From Leisingera aquaemixtae (lineage in GTDB: Bacteria > Pseudomonadota > Alphaproteobacteria > Rhodobacterales > Rhodobacteraceae): DNA of 64,000 bases. The position numbers were made by a program, and so were the translations under genes. Positions 23,606 through 31,855 of this stretch are shown piece by piece. Location: contig NZ_CYSR01000022.1 in NCBI RefSeq assembly GCF_001458395.1, positions 62,001 to 126,000 of the forward strand, given 5' to 3'. Numbering within the stretch: position 1 is the first letter of the stretch; each line of letters starts with the position of its first letter. The notes beneath the pieces were generated by a model. It had not been told where the DNA came from. It worked only from the letters and a program-made list of their open reading frames with translations, and searched no databases.

Positions 23606-24103
23606 TCAGGACTTGGCGAGGGCCCGCAGCATCCAGGCGGCCTGCTCATGGAAGGCAGAGCGCGCGGTTGCCAGATCTTCGGTCACGATATCGCGGCGGC
23701 TGCTCGCCAGCTCGGCCAGCGCGTGCAGCCGGTGGGCGATCCGCTCGTGGCTGGCGGCCAGGTCTTGCGCCATCCCGCCGGCGGACAGTTCGCCGCTGGC
23801 GTCTTTGATTTTGGAGCGGTTCAGAATCTCATCCATCCGCGACGGTGCCAGATGCCCCAGCGCGCGGATGCGTTCGGCCAGCGTATCGGCGGCAGCGAAC
23901 ATGTTCTCGTACTGCTCTTCAGTGAGCTTGTGCATCGAGTAAAAGGACGGGCCTTCCACGTTCCAGTGATAGGCGTGGGTCTTGAAAACAAGGCGGTAGG
24001 TGTCCGCCAGCACATCGGCCAGGCCGCTGGCGATCGGGCCAGTGTCGCGGACACCGGTTTCGACGGTGTCAGGGCTCGGGGTGGCTGCAAGTGCGTCAGT
24101 CAT
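23606..24103 (-). CDS. dps: Dps-family ferritin-like DNA-protection protein
   Basis: 165 residues, the usual Dps length. The ferroxidase region THAYHWNVEGPSFYSMHKLTEEQYENMFAAADTLAERIRALG carries the histidine, aspartate and glutamates that bind iron between subunits. The dodecamer stores iron and removes peroxide, often while coating DNA. The ATG at 24103 follows GAAGGAG; an ATG five codons upstream overlaps it and lacks a site. It lies in the stress island convergent with phyR, but I found no EcfG-like promoter before it. Confidence 0.93.
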   Translation of the reverse strand: MTDALAATPSPDTVETGVRDTGPIASGLADVLADTYRLVFKTHAYHWNVEGPSFYSMHKLTEEQYENMFAAADTLAERIRALGHLAPSRMDEILNRSKIKDASGELSAGGMAQDLAASHERIAHRLHALAELASSRRDIVTEDLATARSAFHEQAAWMLRALAKS

Positions 24104-24231
24104 AAAGTACTCCTTCATCTCTGTCAGGATTGCGGCGGTTCAACACGAACCACGCGGCAATCAGTGCGGTGCCCGGTCTGCAGGCTGGTGAGCATGCGGC
24201 GGCCAGCAGCGGCCGCCGCCGGCCCCGGCCG

Positions 24232-24402
24232 TCAGCGTGAGGAGCCGCGCAGCAGCCGTATGATCAGCGCCACTGCGAACAGCACCAGGAATATAAAGAA
24301 CAGGATCTGTGCGATCCCGGCGGAGGCCGAAGCGATGCCGCCAAACCCGAAGATGCCGGCAATAATTGCAACGGCGAGGAAGACGAGCGCCCAGTACAGC
24401 AT
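24232..24402 (-). CDS. DUF1328 small membrane protein
   Basis: 56 residues, almost entirely two membrane helices ([31 protein letters not shown], then [20 protein letters not shown]) and a short basic tail. It matches the DUF1328/YtjA family, common and stress-related but of unknown function. The ATG at 24402 follows AAAGGA. GGAAC-N16-GGTT on the minus strand (24461-24437) lies just upstream. A paralogue sits at 25966. Confidence 0.88.
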   Translation of the reverse strand: MLYWALVFLAVAIIAGIFGFGGIASASAGIAQILFFIFLVLFAVALIIRLLRGSSR

Positions 24403-24436
24403 GCCGTGTCCTTTCAGTTGCGATTTGTACCAGCCC

Positions 24437-24461
24437 AACCCGCCAGCCGGCGAAAGGTTCC
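24437..24461 (-). promoter_or_regulatory. EcfG-like promoter variant (GGAAC-N16-GGTT)
   Basis: Minus strand: GGAAC at 24461-24457, 16-base spacer, GGTT at 24440-24437, 35 bp before the DUF1328 start. Confidence 0.5.
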
Positions 24462-24689
24462 AGTGCCGGTGCCGCAGTTTTTCGACGCATCCGCTCTACC
24501 GCCTGAGCCTGAGGCTTGGGCGGCGGGATGGCGCTGCGGGCCCGTGCCCGCCCGCAGGCACGCGCACAGTCTGGACCGGCCGGGCGGGCCGGACAGGCCG
24601 GCTGCACGCCTCCGGCCGGGACCGTGCGCACGTGAAGTTTGATCAGTCTGGAAAATCCCCGGGCCGCCGGGCCGGGTGCTGCTGCGGCG

Positions 24690-25421
24690 TCAGATCAGCG
24701 GCCGCGGTTCGGGCGCGGCAAGATCTATCATCGCCACGGTGGCCAGGGCCGGCAGATTGCTGATCTTCAGCTGGCCGTTATGCCAATGCACCAGCTTCTT
24801 GTCCCGCAGCGTCTTCAGCATCTTGTTGGTGTGGACCAGCGACAGGCCCAGTGCATCCGCCAGATCCTGCTGCTTGAACGGCAGCGGCACCGCGCCGTTT
24901 GCCTCCATCCCCACGGCCTTCAGCCGCTCGTAGATCCGCACCAGCGCCCAGGCAATCCGCTGCGCAGCGTCGCGCTGGCCGAGCGAGGCGATGGTCTCGC
25001 CCAGAAAATGCTCCTCGACCGCGGAAATCCAAGTCAGATCGTAGGCCCGGTGCGGCTGATGCTCGTACAGCTCAAACAATGCGGTGCGCCGGAACACGCA
25101 CAGCGTCATCGCGGTGGTGGCCTCGATCGAATGCTTCATTTCCCCCATCAGCCCGGCCTGCAGCCCGGCGAAGTCGCCTGGAAAAAGAAAGTTGATCACC
25201 TGCCGGCGGCCGTTTTCCAGGGTGGTGTAGCGCGTGCCCATTCCTTTCAGAACCGTATACAGCTGCGGGCTGTTGGAGCCTTCCAGGAGGATTGTCGTGC
25301 CCGCATCCACCACCAGTTCGCCGGTTTTGAACTGCTGGGTAAACTGCAGCTCCTCACGCGACATCGGCGTGAAGATGGCCCGTTTACGTAATGGGCATTG
25401 GCGGCAGGCAGTCGAAGACAT
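24690..25421 (-). CDS. Crp/Fnr-family transcriptional regulator
   Basis: 243 residues. A cyclic-nucleotide-binding-like beta barrel (GELVVDAGTTILLEGSNSPQLYTVLKGMGTRYTTLENGRRQVINFLFPGDF) is followed by a dimer helix and the helix-turn-helix (LPFKQQDLADALGLSLVHTNKMLKTL). An N-terminal CRQC pair is present but the four-cysteine Fnr set is not, so an Fnr-type Fe-S sensor is unlikely. Roseobacter genomes hold many such paralogues and the ligand is unknown. It lies inside the stress island and may be a downstream regulator. No EcfG-like promoter found. Confidence 0.88.
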   Translation of the reverse strand: MSSTACRQCPLRKRAIFTPMSREELQFTQQFKTGELVVDAGTTILLEGSNSPQLYTVLKGMGTRYTTLENGRRQVINFLFPGDFAGLQAGLMGEMKHSIEATTAMTLCVFRRTALFELYEHQPHRAYDLTWISAVEEHFLGETIASLGQRDAAQRIAWALVRIYERLKAVGMEANGAVPLPFKQQDLADALGLSLVHTNKMLKTLRDKKLVHWHNGQLKISNLPALATVAMIDLAAPEPRPLI

Positions 25422-25506
25422 GGCGCTCCCCTAACAGCTATGTCGCAGTTTAATGCGCCGGGTGTGGAATAACTACACACTCTATGCAGACAGGGAGGCT
25501 GGTGCA

Positions 25507-25923
25507 ATGGAAATGCTATCTCCAGGCTGCTCACAGGTTTATCTGATCATGTCCCGGAACTATCTGGTAACATGTGATATTTGCGATGCCATTCTGGATT
25601 TCGACCCGGCCGCCGAACTCAGCATTCAGAAGGGGCATGATTCTGCGCTGACGGCGCTGTCGCGGTACCGGCAGGTGGCCGTCGCCTTTATCGAGGCGGG
25701 GTCCGAGCAGGTGACCCGGCTTCACTTCGACAGTGCGGTGCAGGACCGTGGCGGCCGCCTGGTTCTGTTGGGAAACACCGCCGAAAACGAGCTGGACGCG
25801 CACTCGCCATGCTTGCGGTGGCCGGTGCTTGCCCGGCCTGTTTCCACCCAGATGATCCGGGCCCAGCTGGCGCTTCTGCAACCCGGGGCAGGGAACAAAA
25901 ACCGCGTTGCCGGGTTGGTTTAG
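25507..25923 (+). CDS. Degenerate response-regulator-receiver-like protein
   Basis: 138 residues. The order of strands and helices (YLVTCDICDAILDFDP ... VAVAFIEAGSEQVTR ... GRLVLLGNTAENELDAH ... WPVLARPVSTQMIRAQL) resembles a receiver domain. The phosphoacceptor position, expected after the VAVAFIE strand, lacks an aspartate, and the final RPVSTQMI corresponds to the usual KPF segment. It may thus bind a partner without phosphorylation. The start at 25507 follows GGAGG; other starts at 25453 or 25549 are possible. The family assignment is a fold-level guess. It lies between crp and a DUF1328 gene in the stress island. Confidence 0.55.
   Translation: MEMLSPGCSQVYLIMSRNYLVTCDICDAILDFDPAAELSIQKGHDSALTALSRYRQVAVAFIEAGSEQVTRLHFDSAVQDRGGRLVLLGNTAENELDAHSPCLRWPVLARPVSTQMIRAQLALLQPGAGNKNRVAGLV
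25892..25916 (+). promoter_or_regulatory. EcfG-like promoter variant (GGAAC-N16-GGTT)
   Basis: GGAAC at 25892-25896, 16-base spacer, GGTT at 25913-25916, inside the 3' end of the receiver-like gene and 49 bp before the second DUF1328 gene. Confidence 0.55.
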
Positions 25924-25965
25924 CGGATGCTGCCTGAAGCAGCGTTGCTGAAAAGGAGTAATGAT

Positions 25966-26139
25966 ATGCTTGGTTGGGCGCTTACATTTCTGGTTATCGC
26001 TCTGATCGCGGCCCTGCTTGGATTCGGCGGCATCGCCGGCGCCTCCGCGGGTATTGCTAAAATTCTGTTCTTCATCTTCCTGGTGCTGTTCGTCATCGCG
26101 ATGATTGCCCGGGCAATGAAGGGCAAACCGCCGGTTTAA
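25966..26139 (+). CDS. DUF1328 small membrane protein, second copy
   Basis: 57 residues with two membrane helices ([51 protein letters not shown]). It is clearly paralogous to the protein at 24232-24402, identical in the GFGGIA and ASAGIA region. The ATG at 25966 has AAAGGAG upstream. An EcfG-like promoter precedes it. The biochemical function of the family is unknown. Confidence 0.88.
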   Translation: MLGWALTFLVIALIAALLGFGGIAGASAGIAKILFFIFLVLFVIAMIARAMKGKPPV

Positions 26140-26433
26140 CGAATGGCGAAGCGGCCTGCCCGCACGGTCAAGGCCCCGCCGCGGGCAGGCCGTGCTTGCC
26201 CGGGTGGGGGTGGGGGGCTGCCTGCCGGGCATAGGGTGTGCGTGCCGGGGGGCGCGTGCGGGCTGGTCTTGCGCCGCTGACAAGCGGCCAGGACCGCCCG
26301 CCATCCTATGTCCGGTTCAGGCAAATTTATTTCAGGCTTCAGGAATTTGGCTCGGTCTTAGCTGCGCCGCCATACACTGCAGCAGCCAGAGCCACGCAGC
26401 TTCAGCAGGAAAGCCCGGCATCCGGCTATATAG
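26140..26433. other. Intergenic stretch with a terminator hairpin
   Basis: No gene seen. A 12-bp perfect stem (CGGCCTGCCCGC at 26152-26163 with 26181-26192) lies just after the second DUF1328 gene and probably ends its transcript, though no U tract follows. A TATATA sequence at 26427-26432 is a possible -10 element for the MarR gene, giving a start near 26439 within the first operator. Confidence 0.5.
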
Positions 26434-26467
26434 TTGACATCGTCAATTAAGTAGTTGACATTGCCAA
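26434..26467. promoter_or_regulatory. Two tandem MarR operator dyads
   Basis: TTGAC-ATC-GTCAA is perfect at 26434-26446, and TTGAC-ATT-GCCAA (one mismatch) is at 26455-26467. Their centres are 21 bp apart, two helical turns. Both are preceded by AG, extending the similarity. They lie between a candidate -10 element and the ATG at 26473, ideal for repression of the marR-dehalogenase operon. Confidence 0.75.
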
Positions 26468-26472
26468 CCATC

Positions 26473-26925
26473 ATGCCTGACGATCCATTTCATCTCCACC
26501 GCTCCCTGGGCTATCAAGTGACCATGCTGGCCCGGGTGGTCGAGCGCCGCTTTGAACAGCGGATCGCGGAATTCGGCCTGACCCGGGTGATGTGGTGCGT
26601 GCTGCTGGCCGCAGGGCGGGAGGAACTCACTGCCCCGTCAGAGATCGCAAGCTTCATCGGCATCGACCGCACCGCGGCCTCGCGCACGCTCCGGCAGATG
26701 GAGGAGCGCGGCCTCATCACCCGCAGCGGCGGCGCGCAGGATGGCCGGAAGATCCAGGTCAGGCTGACGCCGGGCGGCCGCACCGCGCTGGCAGAGGTGC
26801 TGCCCATCGCGCAGGAAAACGCAGCTTATTTCGAGGCTAAGCTCACCGGGCAGGAACTGGCCCAGCTGCGCACCGCTGCCGCCAAGCTGCTCGCGGACGA
26901 GCCGCGCATCGTCGCCAAGCTGTAA
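26473..26925 (+). CDS. MarR-family regulator upstream of the reductive dehalogenase
   Basis: 150 residues with a classic MarR fold: LGYQVTMLARVVERRFEQRIAEFGLTRVMWCVLLA, recognition region IASFIGIDRTAASRTLRQMEERGLI, wing GGAQDGRKIQVRLT. ATG 26473 is chosen over an upstream TTG that lies within the second operator. There is no good ribosome site. The dehalogenase gene starts 17 bp downstream, so both share a transcript; the regulator probably represses it until a halogenated aromatic or related phenol binds. That effector is inferred from the target gene. Confidence 0.88.
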   Translation: MPDDPFHLHRSLGYQVTMLARVVERRFEQRIAEFGLTRVMWCVLLAAGREELTAPSEIASFIGIDRTAASRTLRQMEERGLITRSGGAQDGRKIQVRLTPGGRTALAEVLPIAQENAAYFEAKLTGQELAQLRTAAAKLLADEPRIVAKL

Positions 26926-26942
26926 TTCACCGGGGGCCAGCC

Positions 26943-29900
26943 ATGGGCAAACTGTTTTCCTACCGCAACCGGCCAGTGCATCTTGGGCCTTACCCGATGG
27001 AAACCCTGGCGCGGCAGGCAGAACCTGCTGAGGCGGAGGCGCTGCCGCCGCTGACCCAGGTCAGCTTCCGCCGCCCCGATGCGCCGCTGTCCCTCGTTAA
27101 CGCTATGCGCGATTATCAGGCGATACTGGACGCCACCCGCGACGGGCTGGTGAAAAAGGAACGCGCAGACATTCCCGCCTGCTCGCAGGAGCGCAGCGAT
27201 CACCTGAAAGCTTTCGGGTACTTCTGCGATGCCTCGCTGGCGGGTGTCTGTACTGTACCCTCCGGCGCCTGGCTGGACACACCGCTGGCAAATCCGGATG
27301 TGGCGGCACTGGCGGAGACGCTGCGCAGCAAACAGACCAAGACCTTTGCCTCCGGCATCGACGTGGTGATGGCGAACCTGCGGGAGGCGATGCAAGCCCC
27401 GCCCGCGGATTGCCGCCACCACACCCATGCGCTGGTCTATGTCTACGAATTCCCCCGCGACCCCGAAACGGGCGAGCAGGGCACCGAGTGGCTGGCGGAC
27501 GCGCAGGACCAGCGCGCCTGCCTGCGGGCGGCGGAAACCGGGGTGACGCTGGCCAATTACCTCCGCCTCCTGGGGTGGGAGGCGCGCGCCCACACCGGCG
27601 CCGCCACGGATGTGCATCTGGGAAGGCTGGCGGTGCAGGCCGGGCTGGCCACGTTTGACAACGGCGTCCTCACCAATCCGTTTCTCGGCACCCGCTTCGG
27701 CATCGCGGCCGTCACCACCACGCTGGAGCTGGCCGCCGATCTGCCGCTGGTGCCGGGCCAGGCACCGGGCCTTGCGTACCGGCTGGGCCTTGGCACCCAC
27801 GCCAAAAGCGCCGCCGCCCGCGACCCATACGCCAAGCGCCGCTTCATGGACGGCCCGCACCCGTTCGAGACCCTGAAACGGGTCGACGATCCCACCACCT
27901 ACATCGACGAGGTGAACGTCGCGCGCGTTCCGAAACGCGCCGACATGTTCGCCCGCGCCCTGTTCGGCGACCTCGGCAAAGGCCCGCAGGAGGCGGCGAA
28001 GAACGGCAATTACGTCCGCAAATCCTCTTCCGCCTTCGCCTTCCGCTCCTCCCTCGCGGCTTTCGTGCTGCTGCAGGACGGCGACCCGGCACCGAATATC
28101 GATTCCAGCGCCGCGGACGCGTCCCGCAATGCTGCAACTATCAAGGCCGCGGCTTATTTTCTCGGCTGCGACGCGGTGGGCATCTCACGTTGCCCGGACT
28201 GGGCCTATTACTCCCATGACGCGGCGGGCGAGCCCCTGGCCCCCTACCACGAAAACGCCATCAGCATCATCATCGACCAGGGTCACGAAACGATGGAGGG
28301 CGCCTCCGGCGACGACTGGATTGCCTGCGCCCAGTCGATGCGCGCCTACCTTCGGTTCTCGCTCCTGGGCGGGGTGATCGCGCAGCAAATCCGCAACCTG
28401 GGCTACACCGCCCGCGTGCATTCGGTGATGGACGGCGAGGTGCTGCAGCCGCCGCTCTTGCTGCTCTCTGGTTTGGGTGAGGTCTCCCGCATTGGCGAGG
28501 TGATCCTGAACCCCTTCCTCGGCCCCCGCCTGAAATCCGGCGCCGTTACCACAAACCTCCCGATGACCCATGACAAACCGGTCGACTTCGGCCTGCAGCG
28601 GTTTTGCGAGGCTTGCAACAAATGCGCCCGCGAATGCCCCTCCGGCGCCATCACCGCCGGGCCCAAGCTGATGTTCAACGGCTACGAGATCTGGAAATCC
28701 GACAGCCAGAAATGCACCACCTACCGCGTCACAGTGCCCGGCGGCGCCATGTGCGGCCGCTGCATGAAGACCTGCCCCTGGAACCTCGAAGGGCTGTTTG
28801 CCGAGGCGCCGTTCCGCTGGGCCGCGATGCATGTGCCGGGCAGCGCGCCGCTGCTGGCAAAACTCGACGACGCGCTGGGCAATGGCGAGGTCAACCCGGC
28901 CAAGAAATGGTGGTGGGATCTGGAGATGGTGGAAGAGGGGCCTTATGCGCCCTCGCAGCATCCGGTCAACGCCCGCAAGCTCTCCAAGGATCTGGACCTG
29001 AAGTTTGAGGATCAGACCCTGGCCGTCTACCCCGCACCGCTGGCGCCGCCGCCCTACGCCTGGCCTGCACCGATGGACCGGGAGGCCGGGATTGCCGCCT
29101 ATCAGGCGATGATCCCCGCCGATGAGCACAAGCGCCGCCGCGCCGCGGGCCTGCCGCCCGAGCATGTCTATACCGCCGCTCAGGGCGACGCGCCGGTGAT
29201 GCGGGTTCGGCTGACGAGGGCGGAACACATGACGGACGCCGTCACCAAATATGAGTTTTCCCTGCCGGACGGCTCCCTGCTGCCCCAAGCCACCGCAGGC
29301 GCCCATATCGACGTGGTGGTCGCGCCTGAATTCTTCCGCCAGTACTCGCTGTCGGGCGACCCGGCGGACCGCTCGAAATACCAGATCGCGGTGCTGCGCG
29401 AGGACGCAGGCCGCGGCGGCTCCCGCCTTATGCACCGGATCTTCGAGGAAGGCCGGATGGTGTTCATCTCCAAACCCATCAACCACTTCCCGCTGGTGGA
29501 GGACGCCGCCAAGTCCTTCCTGATGGGCGGCGGCATCGGGGTGACACCGATGATCGCCATGGCCCACCGGCTGCACGCGCTGGGCCGGGACTTTGAGTTC
29601 CGCTACTCCTGTTCAAAAATGGCAAATGCCGGGTTTCTGGAAGACCTGAAACATGTCCCTTGGGCAGACAAGGTGCATCTGCATTTCTCCGACCAGGGAA
29701 CCCGTGCCGGCCTGTCTGACGTGCTGCACTATGCCCCTGGAAGCCACGTCTACACCTGCGGTCCGGCGGCCTACATGCAGGCGGTGCTGGACGCGGCAGC
29801 GGCCAACGGCTTCCCCGAGGAGGCCTGCCACATGGAATATTTCTCGGTCCCCGAGCAGCCGGAATATGAAAACCATCCCTTCACCCTCCGGCTGGCGAAA

Positions 29901-30140
29901 TCGGGCCGCGAGGTACTTGTTCCGGCCGGGAAAACCGCCACCGAGGCGCTGGCCGAGAACGGTATCCATGTGAACGTGAAATGCTCCGACGGCATCTGCG
30001 GCGTGTGCAAATGCGGGCTGATTTCCGGCGACGCCGAGCACCGCGACTTCGTGCTGTCGAACAAGCAGCGCGAGGACGCCATCATCCTCTGCCAGTCCCG
30101 CGCGCAGGCGCCGGACGGGGTGCTGGAAATCGACCTCTAG
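26943..30140 (+). CDS. Self-sufficient reductive dehalogenase (RdhA) fused to flavin/[2Fe-2S] reductase
   Basis: 1065 residues in two modules. The first ~720 are a cobalamin-dependent reductive dehalogenase with an N-terminal pseudo-repeat. WAYYSH (Y422/Y423) lies where the catalytic tyrosine of NpRdhA is recalled. Two [4Fe-4S] sets follow: C555/C558/C561/C565 (C-x2-C-x2-C-x3-CP) and C591/C604/C607/C611. The last ~330 form an electron-input part: flavin site RQYSLSGDP, nucleotide site GGGIGVTPMIAMA, plant-type ferredoxin cysteines in CSDGICGVCKC and a final C in AIILCQS. No Tat signal is present. This is the oxygen-tolerant, cytoplasmic catabolic type (BhbA, NpRdhA), driven by NAD(P)H and removing halogen from halophenols or halobenzoates. 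Co-transcribed with marR. Confidence 0.93.
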   Translation: MGKLFSYRNRPVHLGPYPMETLARQAEPAEAEALPPLTQVSFRRPDAPLSLVNAMRDYQAILDATRDGLVKKERADIPACSQERSDHLKAFGYFCDASLAGVCTVPSGAWLDTPLANPDVAALAETLRSKQTKTFASGIDVVMANLREAMQAPPADCRHHTHALVYVYEFPRDPETGEQGTEWLADAQDQRACLRAAETGVTLANYLRLLGWEARAHTGAATDVHLGRLAVQAGLATFDNGVLTNPFLGTRFGIAAVTTTLELAADLPLVPGQAPGLAYRLGLGTHAKSAAARDPYAKRRFMDGPHPFETLKRVDDPTTYIDEVNVARVPKRADMFARALFGDLGKGPQEAAKNGNYVRKSSSAFAFRSSLAAFVLLQDGDPAPNIDSSAADASRNAATIKAAAYFLGCDAVGISRCPDWAYYSHDAAGEPLAPYHENAISIIIDQGHETMEGASGDDWIACAQSMRAYLRFSLLGGVIAQQIRNLGYTARVHSVMDGEVLQPPLLLLSGLGEVSRIGEVILNPFLGPRLKSGAVTTNLPMTHDKPVDFGLQRFCEACNKCARECPSGAITAGPKLMFNGYEIWKSDSQKCTTYRVTVPGGAMCGRCMKTCPWNLEGLFAEAPFRWAAMHVPGSAPLLAKLDDALGNGEVNPAKKWWWDLEMVEEGPYAPSQHPVNARKLSKDLDLKFEDQTLAVYPAPLAPPPYAWPAPMDREAGIAAYQAMIPADEHKRRRAAGLPPEHVYTAAQGDAPVMRVRLTRAEHMTDAVTKYEFSLPDGSLLPQATAGAHIDVVVAPEFFRQYSLSGDPADRSKYQIAVLREDAGRGGSRLMHRIFEEGRMVFISKPINHFPLVEDAAKSFLMGGGIGVTPMIAMAHRLHALGRDFEFRYSCSKMANAGFLEDLKHVPWADKVHLHFSDQGTRAGLSDVLHYAPGSHVYTCGPAAYMQAVLDAAAANGFPEEACHMEYFSVPEQPEYENHPFTLRLAKSGREVLVPAGKTATEALAENGIHVNVKCSDGICGVCKCGLISGDAEHRDFVLSNKQREDAIILCQSRAQAPDGVLEIDL

Positions 30141-30190
30141 GCGGCAGACCGGAGAGCGGGCGGCGCAATTTTCTTGAAAAGAAAGTTGTC

Positions 30191-30212
30191 AAAAGTTTTG
30201 CTGAAAACTTTT
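30191..30212 (+). terminator. Hairpin after the reductive dehalogenase gene
   Basis: A perfect 9-bp stem AAAAGTTTT/AAAACTTTT with loop GCTG. The second arm supplies the U run, but GC-rich sequence follows directly, so termination may be partial. Confidence 0.55.
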
Positions 30213-30327
30213 GCCCGCGCGGCAGGCGGAGGCGTTTGAATACGCGGCCGTCCGCGGACTGGCGGCCGCCGGACGCGTGCGGCAATTGCAGGCCGCCTCC
30301 GAAGCTGATAGGTCTGCGCACATTAGG

Positions 30328-30342
30328 TGTTACGATATAACA
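30328..30342. promoter_or_regulatory. Zur-like box
   Basis: TGTTA-CGATA-TAACA, 16 bp before the start of the COG0523 gene, fits the alphaproteobacterial Zur pattern (TGTTATANNATAACA style) with perfect outer arms. It suggests repression when zinc is plentiful. Confidence 0.6.
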
Positions 30343-30357
30343 TAATAGGATTCGAAC

Positions 30358-31560
30358 ATGAGGGATGACAGACTGCCGGTGACAGTGCTCTCCGGGTTTC
30401 TCGGGGCCGGAAAAACCACGCTTTTGAACCACGTTCTGAACAACCGCGCGGGCCGCCGGGTTGCGGTGATCGTGAATGACATGAGCGAGGTGAACATCGA
30501 CGCCGGCCTGGTGCGCAGCGGGGCGGAGCTGTCGCGCCAGGACGAAAAGCTGGTGGAGATGACCAACGGCTGCATCTGCTGCACCCTGCGCGACGATCTG
30601 CTGCAAGAGGTGCGCCGGCTGGCGGGGGAGGGGCGGTTCGACTACCTGCTGATCGAAAGCACCGGCATTGCCGAGCCCTTGCCGGTGGCGGCGACCTTCG
30701 GGTTCCGCGATGCCGAAGGCGCCAGCCTGTCGGACGTTGCCCGGCTCGATACGATGGTCACCGTGGTCGATGCGGTGAACCTGCTGCGCGACTTCGCCAG
30801 TCATGACTTCCTCAGCGACCGCGGCGAAAGCCTGGGCGAGGAGGACGGCCGGACCCTGGTCAGCCTGCTGACCGATCAGATTGAATTCGCCGACGTGATC
30901 ATCCTGAACAAGGTGTCGGATGCAGGTCCGGACCAGACCGCCGCAGCCATGGCCGTGATCAGGGCGCTGAACCCGGATGCGGAGGTGATCCATGCGGATT
31001 ACTCCGCAGTGGACGGAGGCCGGATCTTCGGCACCGGCCGCTTCGATTTCGACCGCGCGCATGAGCATCCGCTCTGGGCCAAGGAGCTTTATGGCTTCGA
31101 ACACCACGTGCCCGAGACGGAGGAATACGGCATCTCTTCCTTTGTCTACCGCGCCCGGCGGCCCTTTGATCCCGCCAGGATCCATGCCGCGCTGAACGGC
31201 GATCTGCCCGGCGTGATCCGGGCCAAAGGGCATTTCTGGCTGGCAACCCGCCCTGAGTGGGCTGCGGAGTTCTCGCTGGCCGGGGCGGTCTCCTCGGTCC
31301 GTCCGCTGGGGCTGTGGTGGGCCGCGGTGCCAAGCGAGCGCTGGCCCGCCCATCCCGAGGCCCGGCGCGAAATCCTGCAGAACTGGGATGAGACCTGGGG
31401 CGACCGGCGGCAGGAGCTGGTGTTCATTGGCGCAGGCCTGGACAAGGCTGCGACCACTGCACGGCTGGATGCTTGCCTGATGCCCGACAGCGCAGGCGGC
31501 TTCGACCCGGCCTGGGCCTCCCTGGACGACCCGTTTCCGGGCTGGCGGCGCAATGGCTGA
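30358..31560 (+). CDS. CobW/COG0523 GTPase, probable zinc chaperone (ZigA/YciC type)
   Basis: 400 residues. P-loop [12 protein letters not shown] at 13-24, the metal-binding CXCC motif in [12 protein letters not shown] near residue 73, GTPase motif ESTGIAEP and base motif NKVS. The C-terminal domain is the CobW_C type with [14 protein letters not shown]. These GTPases hand metal to target proteins in the cytoplasm. A Zur-like box just upstream and the long C-terminal domain favour zinc delivery during zinc shortage. A cobalt role for the neighbouring cobalamin-dependent dehalogenase is possible but less supported. It overlaps the next gene by 8 bp. Confidence 0.88.
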   Translation: MRDDRLPVTVLSGFLGAGKTTLLNHVLNNRAGRRVAVIVNDMSEVNIDAGLVRSGAELSRQDEKLVEMTNGCICCTLRDDLLQEVRRLAGEGRFDYLLIESTGIAEPLPVAATFGFRDAEGASLSDVARLDTMVTVVDAVNLLRDFASHDFLSDRGESLGEEDGRTLVSLLTDQIEFADVIILNKVSDAGPDQTAAAMAVIRALNPDAEVIHADYSAVDGGRIFGTGRFDFDRAHEHPLWAKELYGFEHHVPETEEYGISSFVYRARRPFDPARIHAALNGDLPGVIRAKGHFWLATRPEWAAEFSLAGAVSSVRPLGLWWAAVPSERWPAHPEARREILQNWDETWGDRRQELVFIGAGLDKAATTARLDACLMPDSAGGFDPAWASLDDPFPGWRRNG

Positions 31561-31843
31561 CCGCGGGGCGGGCCGCAACCTGAAGTCGCGCCTGAAACGG
31601 CGGCGCCGGGCGGGGAATCCGATGCAGGCCTACGACGCGCTGCCGCCGCCCCTGCGGCAGTGGCTCGCTGCGGCCTGCCTGCCCTGGAGCCCGGCCTCCG
31701 CGCTCAGGATCTGGACCAAAGCGGGCGGCAGCCGCGATCCCGCTGCCGCAGCCGCCCGGCTGGATGCCGCCGAACAGGCGATGCTGGAACGGGACGCCCG
31801 CGTCTGGGCGGTCCGGGCGCAGCGGCGGGGCAAGCCGGCATAG
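31553..31843 (+). CDS. DUF6525-like small protein
   Basis: 96 residues, strongly basic N-terminus ([13 protein letters not shown]) followed by a compact part ([28 protein letters not shown]) and a helical tail. I recall such proteins as DUF6525, found beside COG0523 genes in Rhodobacteraceae; function unknown. It starts 8 bp before the upstream stop and so is co-transcribed and probably under the same zinc control. Confidence 0.7.
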   Translation: MADRGAGRNLKSRLKRRRRAGNPMQAYDALPPPLRQWLAAACLPWSPASALRIWTKAGGSRDPAAAAARLDAAEQAMLERDARVWAVRAQRRGKPA

Positions 31844-31855
31844 CGGCCTGCCGTC

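Noticed and set aside
24104-24231. EcfG promoter upstream of dps
   Set aside because: No GGAAC on the minus strand here; only GAAC-like fragments with wrong spacing.
26455-26472. TTG start for the MarR gene
   Set aside because: The TTG is part of the second operator dyad; the ATG at 26473 gives a normal family N-terminus.
28185-29576. 463-codon frame antisense to the reductive dehalogenase
   Set aside because: The sense strand carries both Fe-S motifs and the reductase; the antisense frame has no family pattern.
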